DNA from: Bacillota bacterium
GTDB taxonomy: Bacteria > Bacillota > Ch66 > Ch109
Direction of reading: 5' to 3'
Length of the DNA: 64,000 nucleotides
Assembly: GCA_013178275.1 (NCBI GenBank)
Contig: JABLWZ010000010.1
Coordinates: 87,787 to 151,786 of the forward strand
The position numbers and the translations under genes were made by a program. Below the pieces are notes generated by a model that had not been told where the DNA came from, did no database searches, and saw nothing but the letters and a program-made list of their open reading frames with translations. Shown here piece after piece: positions 52,907 through 62,102 of the stretch (the first letter of the stretch is position 1; the number at the start of each line of letters is the position of its first letter).

Positions 52907-54751
52907 ATGTGCGGCATCGCCGGCTGGATCGACTGGAAAAAAGACCTGACCCTTGAGGGGGATGTGCTCGAATCGATGCGGGAGGTCCTCGCCCACCGGG
53001 GTCCCGATGACAGCGGGTCCTGGATTTCCCCCACCGCGGCCCTGCTGCACCGCCGCCTGACGGTCATCGACCCCGAGGGCGGCCGGCAGCCCATGGTGCG
53101 GCAGCGGGGCGGTGACTCGTGTGTGATCGTATACAACGGCGAGCTGTACAACACCGAGGAACTGCGGCGGGAACTCGTGTCCCGGGGACACCGCTTCAAA
53201 AGCTACTCGGACACCGAGGTGCTGCTGGTGTCCTACCTGGAGTGGGGAGAGCACTGCGTGGAAAGGCTGAACGGCATCTTCGCCTTCGCCGTTTGGGACG
53301 AGGAGCGGCGCAGCCTCTTTATGGCCCGGGACTTCCTGGGGGTCAAACCGCTGTTTTACACCCAGCGCGGGAGCGGATTCCTGTTCGGCTCCGAGCTAAA
53401 GGCCCTGCTGGCCAACCCCCTGGTCGCGCCGGAGATCGATGCCCAGGGTCTGGCGGAGGTCTTCGTGATGGGGCCCGCCAGGACCCCCGGCCTGGGGGTC
53501 TTTCGCGGTGTTCACGAACTCCGGCCCGGGTGGTGCCTGACCCACGATTCCCGGGGAAGCCGTACGCGTCAGTTCTGGCGTCTGGAGAGCTATCCGCACC
53601 CCGACAGCCTGGAGAAAACCACCGGAAGGGTCCGGGAGCTGATACAGGACGCGGTGGAACGGCAGCTGGTCGCCGACGTCCCGGTCTGCGCCCTGCTTTC
53701 GGGGGGGCTCGACTCCAGCGCCATCACCGCCTTCGCCTCGCTGGAGTTCAGGCGCGGCGGGCAGGGCACCCTGCGCACCTTCTCGGTGGATTACGTGGAC
53801 AACAGCCGCTACTTCCGGCCCAACCAGTTTCAGCCCAACTCCGACACCGTCTATATCGATCAGATGACCCGGGGGTTCGACACCAGCCACAAGAATATAG
53901 TCTTCGACACCCCCGAGCTGGTCGAATCGCTAGGGACCGCGCTGCGTTCCCGCGACCTGCCGGGGATGGTCGACATCGACTCCTCGCTCTACCTGTTCTG
54001 CCGGGAAATCAAGCGGGAGGCCACGGTCGCGCTGTCGGGCGAATCGGCCGACGAGGTCTTCGGCGGCTACCCCTGGTTCTTCCGCCCCGAGGACGTGAGT
54101 TCCGACACCTTCCCCTGGATTCGCATGGTAAGCGAGCGGGCGGGCCTCCTGTCCCCGGACCTCGTCGGGATGATCCGCCCCGAACAGTACGTGCGGAAAC
54201 GCTACCTGGAAGCCCTGGAAGAGGTGCCGCGCCTCCCCGGCGAGGACCCCGGAGAAGCGCGGATGCGGGAGATGCTGTACCTCAACCTGACCCGCTTCAT
54301 GCCCATCCTGCTCGACCGCAAGGACCGGATGAGCATGGCGGTGGGACTGGAGGTACGGGTGCCCTTCTGCGACCACCGCCTGGTCCAGTACGTGTGGAAC
54401 ATCCCCTGGTCGATGAAGACGGTGGACCAGCGGGAAAAAGGCATCATGCGGCGGGCGCTGCGGGACACCCTTCCGCAGGAGATAGTAGAGCGCCGCAAGA
54501 GCCCCTACCCCAAGACCCACAACCCGTCCTATCTGAAGGCGGTCCAGGACCAGATGCAGGAAGTGCTCGACGACCCCTCCTCCCCCCTGCTGCCGCTCAT
54601 CGACCAGCGGGCGGTGCGGGAGGTGGTGCGGTCGGGGGCGGCGGGATTCGACCCCGCCTGGTTCAGCCAGCTGCTGGGCGGCGCCCAGTACCTGGCCTAT
54701 CTGCTGCAGGTGGACACCTGGCTGCGGGAGTACCGGGTGAGGATAGTGTAA
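52907..54751 (+). CDS. asnB: asparagine synthase (glutamine-hydrolysing)
   Basis: 614 aa from ATG 52907, chosen because Cys2 (MCGIAGW) must become the N-terminal nucleophile; GAAGGGGG lies upstream. N-terminal class II glutaminase (HRGPDDSG, VYNGELYN, SDTEVLL) and C-terminal synthetase with the PP-loop LSGGLDSSAI (about residue 264) and LSGESADEVFGGYPW. Makes asparagine from aspartate with glutamine and ATP. Stand-alone members sometimes serve in surface-polymer or peptide amidation, so the substrate is not certain. Confidence 0.92.
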   Translation: MCGIAGWIDWKKDLTLEGDVLESMREVLAHRGPDDSGSWISPTAALLHRRLTVIDPEGGRQPMVRQRGGDSCVIVYNGELYNTEELRRELVSRGHRFKSYSDTEVLLVSYLEWGEHCVERLNGIFAFAVWDEERRSLFMARDFLGVKPLFYTQRGSGFLFGSELKALLANPLVAPEIDAQGLAEVFVMGPARTPGLGVFRGVHELRPGWCLTHDSRGSRTRQFWRLESYPHPDSLEKTTGRVRELIQDAVERQLVADVPVCALLSGGLDSSAITAFASLEFRRGGQGTLRTFSVDYVDNSRYFRPNQFQPNSDTVYIDQMTRGFDTSHKNIVFDTPELVESLGTALRSRDLPGMVDIDSSLYLFCREIKREATVALSGESADEVFGGYPWFFRPEDVSSDTFPWIRMVSERAGLLSPDLVGMIRPEQYVRKRYLEALEEVPRLPGEDPGEARMREMLYLNLTRFMPILLDRKDRMSMAVGLEVRVPFCDHRLVQYVWNIPWSMKTVDQREKGIMRRALRDTLPQEIVERRKSPYPKTHNPSYLKAVQDQMQEVLDDPSSPLLPLIDQRAVREVVRSGAAGFDPAWFSQLLGGAQYLAYLLQVDTWLREYRVRIV

Positions 54752-54778
54752 GCAGACTGTCCTGCGGTTTATAGATAC

Positions 54779-54821
54779 GGCCGGGCTTATCGGGGCGGAC
54801 AGCCGCCCAGCATGCCCGGCC
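54779..54821 (+). terminator. asnB terminator
   Basis: Nested stem GGCCGGGC/GCCCGGCC with inner GGGCGG/CCGCCC, followed by CTGTACTTTGTATATACTTT. Confidence 0.7.
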
Positions 54822-55033
54822 CTGTACTTTGTATATACTTTGGAACCGCTGCCTATTCAGCGCCCGGCCGATAACCAACGAGCCGCTTCTATAACCCGCT
54901 GAGAATTCTTCATCCTGCATCTATCTCCCTCCCGATGGTTAGAATACTAGAAATGATAGAAATTGCTCAATGAGGAGGGATTTCACTGCAAGCGAGGTCA
55001 GGGATCAGGGGCGCCCGTCACCCCAAGCAGACG

Positions 55034-55780
55034 ATGAGCGAGGTCAATTCGACCTTCCTCCACCCCTGCAACCCCTGGGTGGTCGTGTGGTGGTCGGCGG
55101 CGTTCCCCGGCCTCGGGCAGCTGCATCTCGGCCGGTACGTCAGCGGGCTGATCGTCTTCATCTGGGAACTTACATCCAACTCCTTCGCTCACATCAACAC
55201 CGCGATCTTCTACTCCCTGACCGGTCAGTTCCAGCTCGCCAAAGAGGTACTGAACAAGGAATGGCTGATGGCTTACGTGATCGCCTATGTTTTCGCCATG
55301 TGGGTCAGCTACGAATCGACCGTGGAGATGAACAAGCTGTCTGTCCTCGCCGACCGGGAGGAATCGACTATCACCCCGATGGTGCTGGCCAACGCCAGTA
55401 TAAACTACCTGGCCAAACGGAAACCAGGGCTAGCCGCGGTATGGTCCGCGTTCGCCCCGGGAATGGGACAGCTTTACAGCCAGCGTATTTTTTTTGGGTT
55501 CTTTTTAGCGATTTTCTGGTTGTTTCTCATCATCCAATCAAACCTCTTCGAGGCCGCTTATTTCACCATGGTGGGAGACTTTAAACAGTCCAAGGCGGTC
55601 CTCGACCTTCAATGGCTGCTCTTCATGCCATCGATTTACGGCTTCGGCATTTACAACGCATATGTCTATGCGGCGAGTATAAATAAGATTTACGAGACCG
55701 AGCAGGCCCGCTACCTGAAAAAGAACTACCAGCCCCCGGGGTTCCGCTGGATGAATGGAGTTAAAAAAGTAGGGGTATAA
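55034..55780 (+). CDS. hypothetical membrane protein with repeated GLGQL/GMGQL segments
   Basis: 248 aa from ATG 55034. Two similar halves begin with WSAAFPGLGQLHLGR and WSAFAPGMGQLYSQR, each followed by hydrophobic helices, so it looks like an internal duplication of a TM2-like (PGxGQxY) module. The ATG has no ribosome site. A strong TGAGGAGGG lies 60 bases upstream and the frame stays open to a CTG 6 bases after it, so the true start may be that CTG and 18 or so residues longer. Function unknown. Confidence 0.65.
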   Translation: MSEVNSTFLHPCNPWVVVWWSAAFPGLGQLHLGRYVSGLIVFIWELTSNSFAHINTAIFYSLTGQFQLAKEVLNKEWLMAYVIAYVFAMWVSYESTVEMNKLSVLADREESTITPMVLANASINYLAKRKPGLAAVWSAFAPGMGQLYSQRIFFGFFLAIFWLFLIIQSNLFEAAYFTMVGDFKQSKAVLDLQWLLFMPSIYGFGIYNAYVYAASINKIYETEQARYLKKNYQPPGFRWMNGVKKVGV

Positions 55781-55781
55781 G

Positions 55782-56246
55782 ATGCACATCGTCGCCTCAT
55801 TCGAATACTCAGCCAATCTTGAACTGGCGCTCACCGCCATCCGGCAGGAAGGCATACCCCCGGAGGACATCCTTGCCGTTCCCCTCGAGCGCCGGGCCGG
55901 GAAAAGGATGAAGATCGACACCCTGCACCGTTCCGACGCGGTGGGCACCTTTGACGGGGCGGCCGTTCTTGGCACCATCTGCATGTTGCTGGGGACAATA
56001 TACGGTTTCAGCCTGGCCTGGGGACCGGTGATCTGGGCGTTCATCGGCTTGCTTTCGGGCGGCTTACTGGGCTACCTGCTGGATTACCTGGTGGCGGAAC
56101 ACGGTCGCAAGTACCGTTACAAAAGCAAGCTGGGAGATAATCAGACGGAGGTCTTCGTGGTGATTAACTGCTTTGAGAACATGGCGGACAAGGTGGAAAA
56201 TATCCTATGGGAAAACTTCGCCCTGGGGGTGGCCAAGGTAAGATGA
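55782..56246 (+). CDS. hypothetical protein with a membrane hairpin
   Basis: 154 aa, starting 1 base after the previous stop, so co-translated with it. N-terminal soluble alpha/beta part (MHIVASFEYSANLELALTAI, resembling an ACT- or PII-like ferredoxin fold), Gly-rich membrane hairpin (about 57-103), then a second soluble beta segment. Not recognised. Confidence 0.65.
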   Translation: MHIVASFEYSANLELALTAIRQEGIPPEDILAVPLERRAGKRMKIDTLHRSDAVGTFDGAAVLGTICMLLGTIYGFSLAWGPVIWAFIGLLSGGLLGYLLDYLVAEHGRKYRYKSKLGDNQTEVFVVINCFENMADKVENILWENFALGVAKVR

Positions 56247-56379
56247 ACCGCCTTCAGTACATACGGCGCTGAACCGCTCCCTCCAGCGAATCGACGAGAT
56301 CATGATAAAGCTGGACCAATGAGCCGGGCGGAATAGGGTGTGACTCGTCATCCGACCCGGCCCCTCTCCATCGGCGGTC

Positions 56380-57129
56380 CTACTTTTTAAAACCGCCTAC
56401 CCGGTCTTTTGCCTCGCTGACGTTTGTGAGGTTCGTCTTTTCGATCTTTAGCCCCTCCGCCAGTGTCGTCGACATGCCGCGGTTATAGAAATCCTTCACC
56501 GTGGCGACGGTCCTGAGGCTGTTCTGCAGGATCATCCCCGCTATCGATACGACCTCCTCGCGGAGGCGGTCGGCCGGGACCACCCGGTTCACCATCCCCA
56601 GGGACTCCGCCTCTTTGGCGGTAAAGGTCCGGGCCGTGAACGAGAGTTCCTTGGCCTTCATCAACCCGACGATCCGGGGTAGGCGCTGGCTCATACCCCA
56701 GCCCGGCGTGATGCCGAACTTGGTGTGAGTGTCTCCGAACACCGCCTCCTCGGAGGCGATGATGATATCGAAGGTGAGCAGTATCTCCAGGCCGCCGGTA
56801 AAGCATGGCCCGTTCACCATCGCTATACAGGCCTTGGGCAGCGACTGGATGGTCTCGATCAGGTCCATCCCGGCCCGATCCAGTTCCTGTACGGCCGATT
56901 CCACGGCCATATCCTGCTGCAGGGCCTTCAGGTCGAGCCCGGTGCAGAAGCCGCGGCCGGCCCCGGTCACCACCACCACCCCGACCTCCTCGTCCTCGCC
57001 CGCCGCTAGCAGCGCTGACCTCCACTCCCGGAGCATCCCGGTGATGATCGAGTTCATTCGCTCCGGCCGGTTCAGGGTGATCCAGGCCAGGCCGTCCTTC
57101 TTTTCGTAAATAATGTGCTGGTACTGCAT
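56380..57129 (-). CDS. crotonase-superfamily protein, one catalytic Glu missing
   Basis: 249 aa. Enoyl-CoA hydratase/isomerase fold (WITLNRPERMNSI, RGFCTGLDLKAL, MVNGPCFTGGLEILLTFD). The first Glu is present (GGLEIL) but the second, in QPE of true hydratases, is replaced (GDTHTKFGITPGWG). It is therefore probably not a hydratase; isomerase, hydrolase or decarboxylase activities use this arrangement. Stands alone. Confidence 0.85.
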   Translation of the reverse strand: MQYQHIIYEKKDGLAWITLNRPERMNSIITGMLREWRSALLAAGEDEEVGVVVVTGAGRGFCTGLDLKALQQDMAVESAVQELDRAGMDLIETIQSLPKACIAMVNGPCFTGGLEILLTFDIIIASEEAVFGDTHTKFGITPGWGMSQRLPRIVGLMKAKELSFTARTFTAKEAESLGMVNRVVPADRLREEVVSIAGMILQNSLRTVATVKDFYNRGMSTTLAEGLKIEKTNLTNVSEAKDRVGGFKK

Positions 57130-57351
57130 GGTTCCTCCTGTATCTCGTTTATTTCCTGCTATTGACCCCAGTTAAAGTATAAAACCAGGATAACGGTTTA
57201 ATTCTTTATTTACTCGGCCATTCCTCCCATTATCTGGTAACCAGGGATGCAAATCAAGTGAATCCGCAGGGGAGGCCTGGTGCTTTGGACTGATTTTTTT
57301 AACTGGTTCGGCTAATAATATAATAATATTGTTTACCCTGGGAGGCTAGAA

Positions 57352-57872
57352 GTGAGCAACATTGTGATACTATGGGGCATGCTGTTATTCCCTTGGACTA
57401 CTCTTTTCTTCATGAAAGGGGAAGAAATAAGGCGCTACCTGCCAGTGGCGCTGTTCGCCACAGCTACCACCGCCCTGGTCGTCGAGAGCGGCATAACGTT
57501 GGGGCTTTGGAACGTTCAGGAAACGTTTTACCCGCTAAACCAGATGCCCGCGTATGTATACGGGGCTGTCCCGGTGGTTACCCTGTGGATCTTCAGGTTT
57601 ACCTATGGGAGATTCTGGCTGTATCTGGCGGTCAATGCGGCCTTTGATTTCTTTTTCGCCTATATTTTTCTACCCTGGCTGGTCAGACGGGGGATATTCG
57701 GTCCGTCAACAGTCTGGTAGTATTTCTCGCGACCTCCATACCGCACGGAATTTCGCTGTATGCATACCAGATGTGGCAGGAAGGCGCTTTGGTCCCGGCC
57801 GTGAAAAAGCTACTTTTGCCGATACTGCACCCGGCGGCCAAACCTTTCCCAAATAAAAAGGACGATACTTAA
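57352..57872 (+). pseudogene. multi-helix membrane protein (paralogue of 11941), frameshifted
   Basis: GTG 57352 with GGGAGG upstream. The first 120 residues match the protein at 11941 (RRYLPVALF, ESGITLGLW, ETFYPL, FWLYLAVNAAF). At the GGGGG run 57686-57690 the frame breaks, giving a premature stop at 57720. Shifting one base restores NSLVVFLATSIPHG and YAYQMWQEGALV, which align with the paralogue, to a stop at 57872. A one-base change in the G run, real or an assembly error, explains it. Confidence 0.8.
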
Positions 57873-58019
57873 TCCAGTTGCCGTCCAGGGACCGTCACAT
57901 GTTGCGACGATTCTCCTTCTCAGTTGGAATATTTGGAATATAATGTAATCAGCGCCGCCTTCTGCTATTATAGATACCGGGTGGTGTATTAATAACCTTC
58001 TCGGGGTGGGGGTGACAGT

Positions 58020-58841
58020 ATGGAGGTGCTGCGACAGAGCAGTTTTTATACCATGGTCAAACGGGGCGATAATCGTTTACAGGCGGAGACCATCTACCTG
58101 AGCACCTCTGAAGAGGCGGTGGGATGGATCGAGGCCCGCACTGGGAGCTTATTGATAGAAGACGCGGGGTGCAGTGTCCTGCGCAGAGCGGGCGAGCAGG
58201 TGAATGAAGCGCATCCCCTGCCCGGCCTGATCGGGGCTGAAGCCCACCTCGGCGCGGGAAGCGAGATAGCCCGGGTCGTCAGCCGGGATGACTGGTTAAA
58301 ACGCGAGCTGATGAACGAGTGCGTAAAGGGTATCATCCAGGCGGAAACCTTCCTCTTTTCAGAACGCGGCTACGCCTCGCTGAGAGACTACGAGAACTAC
58401 TGGAAGCAGTACCAGCTAAACTCCTGCCGCCGCTTCAGCCACCTGGAACGCACCACCCGGGGATGGGCCGATCACGTGGGGGTCGCCCTGCGGGATACAT
58501 ACCTGTTCAACCGCAGTAAAACCTGCAGCGTGAGCCGGGGGATGGATGGAGAGATGGAGGCGGTGGGCAGTTTCATCGATTCCTTTCACGAGATGGGGGG
58601 AAGGCTGTCCCTGTCCCCGGAAGGCCGCATTACCGGGTGCAGCGCCAACCTGCTGCGAGCCCCTGACCGGGTGTGCTTCGAAGGCCCGGAGCTGCTTTCC
58701 CCGCTTGTCGGTCAAAACGTCAGAGGACTCGGCAAAAAGCAGGTCGCCCTGCTGGCGGGTGGACGCCAGAACTGCACCCACCTGATCGACCTGGTGTACG
58801 AACTCTGCCGCGCCTCGGCCGAAGCGGTGGGCGTTACTTAG
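58020..58841 (+). CDS. DUF2889-family protein
   Basis: 273 aa, soluble. The C-terminal motifs SFIDSFHEMGGRLSL, GCSANLLRAPD and GGRQNCTHLIDLVYELC match DUF2889, whose conserved Cys/His (CTHL) suggest a metal or catalytic site. Function unknown. GGGGGTGA precedes the ATG. Confidence 0.75.
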   Translation: MEVLRQSSFYTMVKRGDNRLQAETIYLSTSEEAVGWIEARTGSLLIEDAGCSVLRRAGEQVNEAHPLPGLIGAEAHLGAGSEIARVVSRDDWLKRELMNECVKGIIQAETFLFSERGYASLRDYENYWKQYQLNSCRRFSHLERTTRGWADHVGVALRDTYLFNRSKTCSVSRGMDGEMEAVGSFIDSFHEMGGRLSLSPEGRITGCSANLLRAPDRVCFEGPELLSPLVGQNVRGLGKKQVALLAGGRQNCTHLIDLVYELCRASAEAVGVT

Positions 58842-58952
58842 GATGGGTTTTCCTGTGAGTAAAAACGACTTGGAGTCACTCTCCAATGGGTAGTCCTGCT
58901 CCACCGGAACATCCGCTGAGCATTATAACCACACACTACACCGGTTAACATC

Positions 58953-59205
58953 GCATTCAATCTTTCTTAGGGTCGGGCCTCACCCTGCGGTGTCCTGTCG
59001 CTCCATACTCCCTCGTCTGTACTGCCAACTGCTCATGCTTCGGGTAATAAGGCCGAATATGCAATCCAAGCACTCGGCCTTCTCGCGACCTCCTGTCGCT
59101 CGCCCCTCTTCTACCAGTCATCCTTCGCAGGGCAGCAAGACGCTCGGCGGCATAATGGCTCATGCCCCCGCAGGGCTCACCCACTATTTGGGGTCGATTG
59201 AATGC
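58953..59205 (-). repeat. R3 element with terminal inverted repeats, copy 2
   Basis: 253 bp, inverted relative to copy 1, with the same 10-bp ends GCATTCAATC/GATTGAATGC. The hairpin at 59049-59081 (AAGGCCGAATATGC / GCACTCGGCCTT) replaces the copy-1 stem by a different but paired sequence. The 51-bp block 58985-59035 is identical to copy 1. Confidence 0.85.
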
Positions 59206-59358
59206 TGGGGGATGAGTATTCGGCTGGAATTGGCGAGTCCAGACTTAATCTGGGGTCAGAAATAGGACGGAGCTAGGACCTTAAAAGATACCGCCAAAAT
59301 ACTAACAGCGTGTCCTTCACAATCGGACAGCCGTTGATTCATAACTGGTATCGACTAA

Positions 59359-59385
59359 AAAACGACCGGTCCCGCCGGTCGTTTT
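59359..59385 (-). terminator. intrinsic terminator of the MBL-fold gene
   Basis: AAAACGACCGG / CCGGTCGTTTT with a 5-base loop; T-run follows on the minus strand. Confidence 0.85.
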
Positions 59386-59405
59386 ACCTTCCTATGGAGA
59401 GAAGC

Positions 59406-60116
59406 TTAGCCCTTCCACACCTCCGCCACCTGGAATCCCGCTTCCCTCACCTGGTCCAGGTCCAGGGAGCGGTCGTGGTGGCTGCAGCAGACCCGGCCCC
59501 GTAGCTCCGGCGGGACCTCCTGGCAGAGCCTTTTTAAGGAGAGGTGGACATTGTCAGGGTAATCGAGCCCGCAGGTATCCTGGTAGATCATGTCGAGATC
59601 ACCTTTACGCAGCTGGTCCAGGACTCCCGCGACCAGCCGGTTCGAGTCACCGCTGTAGAATATCCGCCGGCCGCCCCGCTCCAGGTAAAACCCGAACGAA
59701 GGTATATTCGGCATGTGCGAAACGGGTACGAAGGCGAGCCTGAAACCTCCCCCTCCGGCACCTGGCTCCTCTGCCTCCATCGTCCCCACCAGGTCGTACA
59801 TGTGGTCCTCTACTCCCATAAGCTCCAGGATGGCGTGTACGAGGGAGGACTCCGGGAAGTAGACCCGGGGCTTGATCTTCAGTATGTGGTGCGCATAGAA
59901 GACGAGGTCGCCCAGGCTGCCCACGTGGTCGGGGTGGGTATGGGTGATGATGACCCGCAGGTCCTTGAGACCGTCCAGCAGATCGGCCTCCATCAGGCGG
60001 TGGAAGACGGAGCTTCCGCAGTCTATCAGCAGCAGGGACTCCCGCCCCTGGATGAATCCGCTGGTGTTGCCAAATCTGGTGTTGAACGCGCTGCCGACGC
60101 CGATGAACTTTATCAT
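59406..60116 (-). CDS. MBL-fold metallohydrolase (RNase Z/ElaC-like)
   Basis: 236 aa. ITHTHPDHVGSLGDLVFY is the HxHxDH metal motif; SHMPNIPSFGFYL, FYSGDSNR and CSHHDR provide the further ligands. The opening IKFIGVGSAFNTRFGNTSG is typical of the RNase Z-like branch. Could be a tRNA 3' nuclease relative or a phosphodiesterase; substrate unknown. Confidence 0.85.
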   Translation of the reverse strand: MIKFIGVGSAFNTRFGNTSGFIQGRESLLLIDCGSSVFHRLMEADLLDGLKDLRVIITHTHPDHVGSLGDLVFYAHHILKIKPRVYFPESSLVHAILELMGVEDHMYDLVGTMEAEEPGAGGGGFRLAFVPVSHMPNIPSFGFYLERGGRRIFYSGDSNRLVAGVLDQLRKGDLDMIYQDTCGLDYPDNVHLSLKRLCQEVPPELRGRVCCSHHDRSLDLDQVREAGFQVAEVWKG

Positions 60117-60293
60117 AATCTCTCCTGTCCAAGTATCGTGTTTTCGATATCTTTTTATAAGTTAAACTTTTCGCGCCTTCAGGTCAATATGCAGTTTACG
60201 AAGAAAACTAGGGCTATCCTCTAAATATATTTTCCCATAGCGAAACAAAAAAGGCCTCGTTTTTTATTATTTTGTATAACGGTGCTCCACTGA

Positions 60294-60321
60294 TTGACAA
60301 AGCGGTTTCGTAAAATATAAT
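60294..60321 (+). promoter_or_regulatory. strong sigma-A promoter of glnA
   Basis: TTGACA, 16 bases, TATAAT: both hexamers match consensus exactly. Transcription should start near 60328, giving a leader of about 255 bases before glnA. Confidence 0.8.
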
Positions 60322-60374
60322 TAAAACAGAATACGATAGGTAGAAGACGCTGAAGTCTTGTTTTGGGGTAATGG

Positions 60375-60406
60375 AGCCCTCCTTTTTGGGAGGGCTTTTC
60401 CTTTTC
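60375..60406 (+). terminator. intrinsic terminator inside the glnA leader
   Basis: AGCCCTCC / GGAGGGCT with a 6-base loop and TTTCCTTTT. It lies about 50 bases after the predicted start site and 180 before the glnA ATG, so it is an attenuator candidate. Confidence 0.75.
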
Positions 60407-60407
60407 G

Positions 60408-60499
60408 GGCCCGGGTCCCAGCCAGATGAGCTGGCCTGATCATGTGATACGGCAGGAGGTGATTCAGGTCTAATCGAGGTATTCGCCAGGACCCGGGGA
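60408..60499 (+). promoter_or_regulatory. structured second part of glnA leader
   Basis: CCCGGGTCC (about 60411) can pair with GGACCCGGG (about 60490), enclosing a GCCAG/CTGGC hairpin and an AGGAGGTGAT sequence that matches anti-SD perfectly but is not followed by a normal start codon of a long frame. Not a riboswitch class I recognise. Confidence 0.4.
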
Positions 60500-60583
60500 G
60501 CGGCTGTCCGGCTGCGTCGAAGAGACGCGCATACCGATGGTTGATAAGAGTTTAACCAAAAGTTATATAAGGAGGTTTTTCCA

Positions 60584-61999
60584 ATGACGCCATCTGAACT
60601 GTTTGCCCTGATCAAGGAGAAAAACATCGAGTTCGTAGACCTGAAGTTCAACGACCTGCCCGGTCTCTGGCAGCACTTCTCCCTGCCCATCAGCGAGTTC
60701 GAGGAGAACATCTTCAAGGAGGGGATCGGGTTTGACGGGTCCAGCATCCGCGGTTTCCAGGAGATCCACGAGAGCGACATGATCCTCATCCCCGACGCCA
60801 AGACGGCGGTGATCGACCCGGTCTGCAAGTTCCCGACTGTTTCCATCATCTGCGACATCTACGACCCCATCTCCAAGCTGCCCTATACCCGCGACCCGCG
60901 CTACGTGGCCAGGAAGGCCGAAGAGTACCTGAAGTCGACCGGGATCGCGGACACCAGCTACTGGGGACCCGAGATGGAGTTCTTCATCTTCGACGATATC
61001 CGGTTCGGTCAAAACACCAACTGCGGCTTCTACTACATCGACTCCATCGAGGGGGACTGGAACACCGGCCGCAGAGAAAACCCCAACCTGGGATACAAGG
61101 CCCGCTACAAGGAGGGCTACTTCCCGGTTCCGCCGCACGACTCCCAGCAGGACCTGCGCAGCGAGATGGTCAGGACCCTGATCGACACCGGGATCCAGGT
61201 CGAGGTCCATCACCACGAGGTGGCGACGGGCGGCCAGGCGGAGATCGACATGCGGTTCGACCGCCTGGTGTGTATGGCCGACAAGTGCCTGATGTACAAG
61301 TACATCGTGAAAAACGTGGCGAAGAAGAACGGCAAGGTGGCCACTTTCATGCCCAAGCCGCTGTTCCAGGACAACGGCTCGGGGATGCACACCCACCAGT
61401 CGCTGTGGAAGGACGGGGTCAACCTGTTCTTCGACAAGGACGGGTACGCCATGCTGAGCGAGACCGCCCGCTACTATATCGGCGGCCTACTGAAGCACGC
61501 CAGCGCCCTGATGGCCTTCTGCGCCCCGACCACCAACTCTTATAAGCGGCTGGTTCCCGGCTACGAGGCCCCGGTCAACATGGTCTACTCGATGCGCAAC
61601 CGCAGCGCAGCCATCCGCATCCCGGTTTACAGCGACAACCCGAAGACCAAGCGGATTGAGTTCCGCCCGCCCGACAACACCAGCAACCCCTATCTGGCCT
61701 TCTCCGCGCTGCTGATGGCGGGCCTGGACGGGATACAGAACAAGATCGACCCCGGCGCCCCGCTGCAGCAGAACATCTACGAGCTGCCGCCTGAAGAACT
61801 GGCCAAGATCAAGCAGGTTCCCGGTTCGCTGGAGGAGGCGCTGGACGCCCTGGAGCAGGACCACGAGTTCCTGCTCCGCGGCGGGGTGTTCACCCCCGAC
61901 CTGATCGACACCTGGATCAGATACAAGCGGGAGCGCGAGATCGACGCCGTGAGGCTGCGCCCGCACCCGTACGAGTTTTACCTGTACTTCGACCTCTAG
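60584..61999 (+). CDS. glnA: glutamine synthetase type I (beta-like, adenylylation Tyr present)
   Basis: 471 aa. [43 protein letters not shown] and NRSAAIRIP are GSI active-site motifs. Tyr399 in [10 protein letters not shown] corresponds to the adenylylated Tyr397 of Escherichia coli, and length matches the ~470-aa beta type rather than the ~444-aa feedback-inhibited alpha type usual in Firmicutes. GGAGG lies upstream of the ATG. Preceded by a 255-base leader with an internal terminator. Confidence 0.95.
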   Translation: MTPSELFALIKEKNIEFVDLKFNDLPGLWQHFSLPISEFEENIFKEGIGFDGSSIRGFQEIHESDMILIPDAKTAVIDPVCKFPTVSIICDIYDPISKLPYTRDPRYVARKAEEYLKSTGIADTSYWGPEMEFFIFDDIRFGQNTNCGFYYIDSIEGDWNTGRRENPNLGYKARYKEGYFPVPPHDSQQDLRSEMVRTLIDTGIQVEVHHHEVATGGQAEIDMRFDRLVCMADKCLMYKYIVKNVAKKNGKVATFMPKPLFQDNGSGMHTHQSLWKDGVNLFFDKDGYAMLSETARYYIGGLLKHASALMAFCAPTTNSYKRLVPGYEAPVNMVYSMRNRSAAIRIPVYSDNPKTKRIEFRPPDNTSNPYLAFSALLMAGLDGIQNKIDPGAPLQQNIYELPPEELAKIKQVPGSLEEALDALEQDHEFLLRGGVFTPDLIDTWIRYKREREIDAVRLRPHPYEFYLYFDL

Positions 62000-62011
62000 A
62001 AACCCTCCTGG

Positions 62012-62047
62012 CCCTCGCCGCCTCCGTAGCGGCGGGGGTCTTGTTTT
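62012..62047 (+). terminator. glnA terminator
   Basis: CCCTCGCCGC / GCGGCGGGGG (10 bp with one G-T pair), then TCTTGTTTT. Confidence 0.85.
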
Positions 62048-62102
62048 ACCTGCGCCGGAAAGTGGCATACTGAAACAGTACGACTGAAAGAAGGAGAAAA
62101 AA

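Larger units (their letters stand above)
58842..59405. other. 564-base gene-free region holding R3 copy 2
   Basis: Outside the R3 element and the terminator at 59359 nothing was recognised. 59206-59340 contains an imperfect inverted segment around AGACTTAATCTGGGGTC but no gene. Confidence 0.55.

Noticed and set aside
60408..60499. Known glutamine riboswitch
   Set aside because: The conserved glnA-RNA core sequences are not present; only generic pairing is seen.
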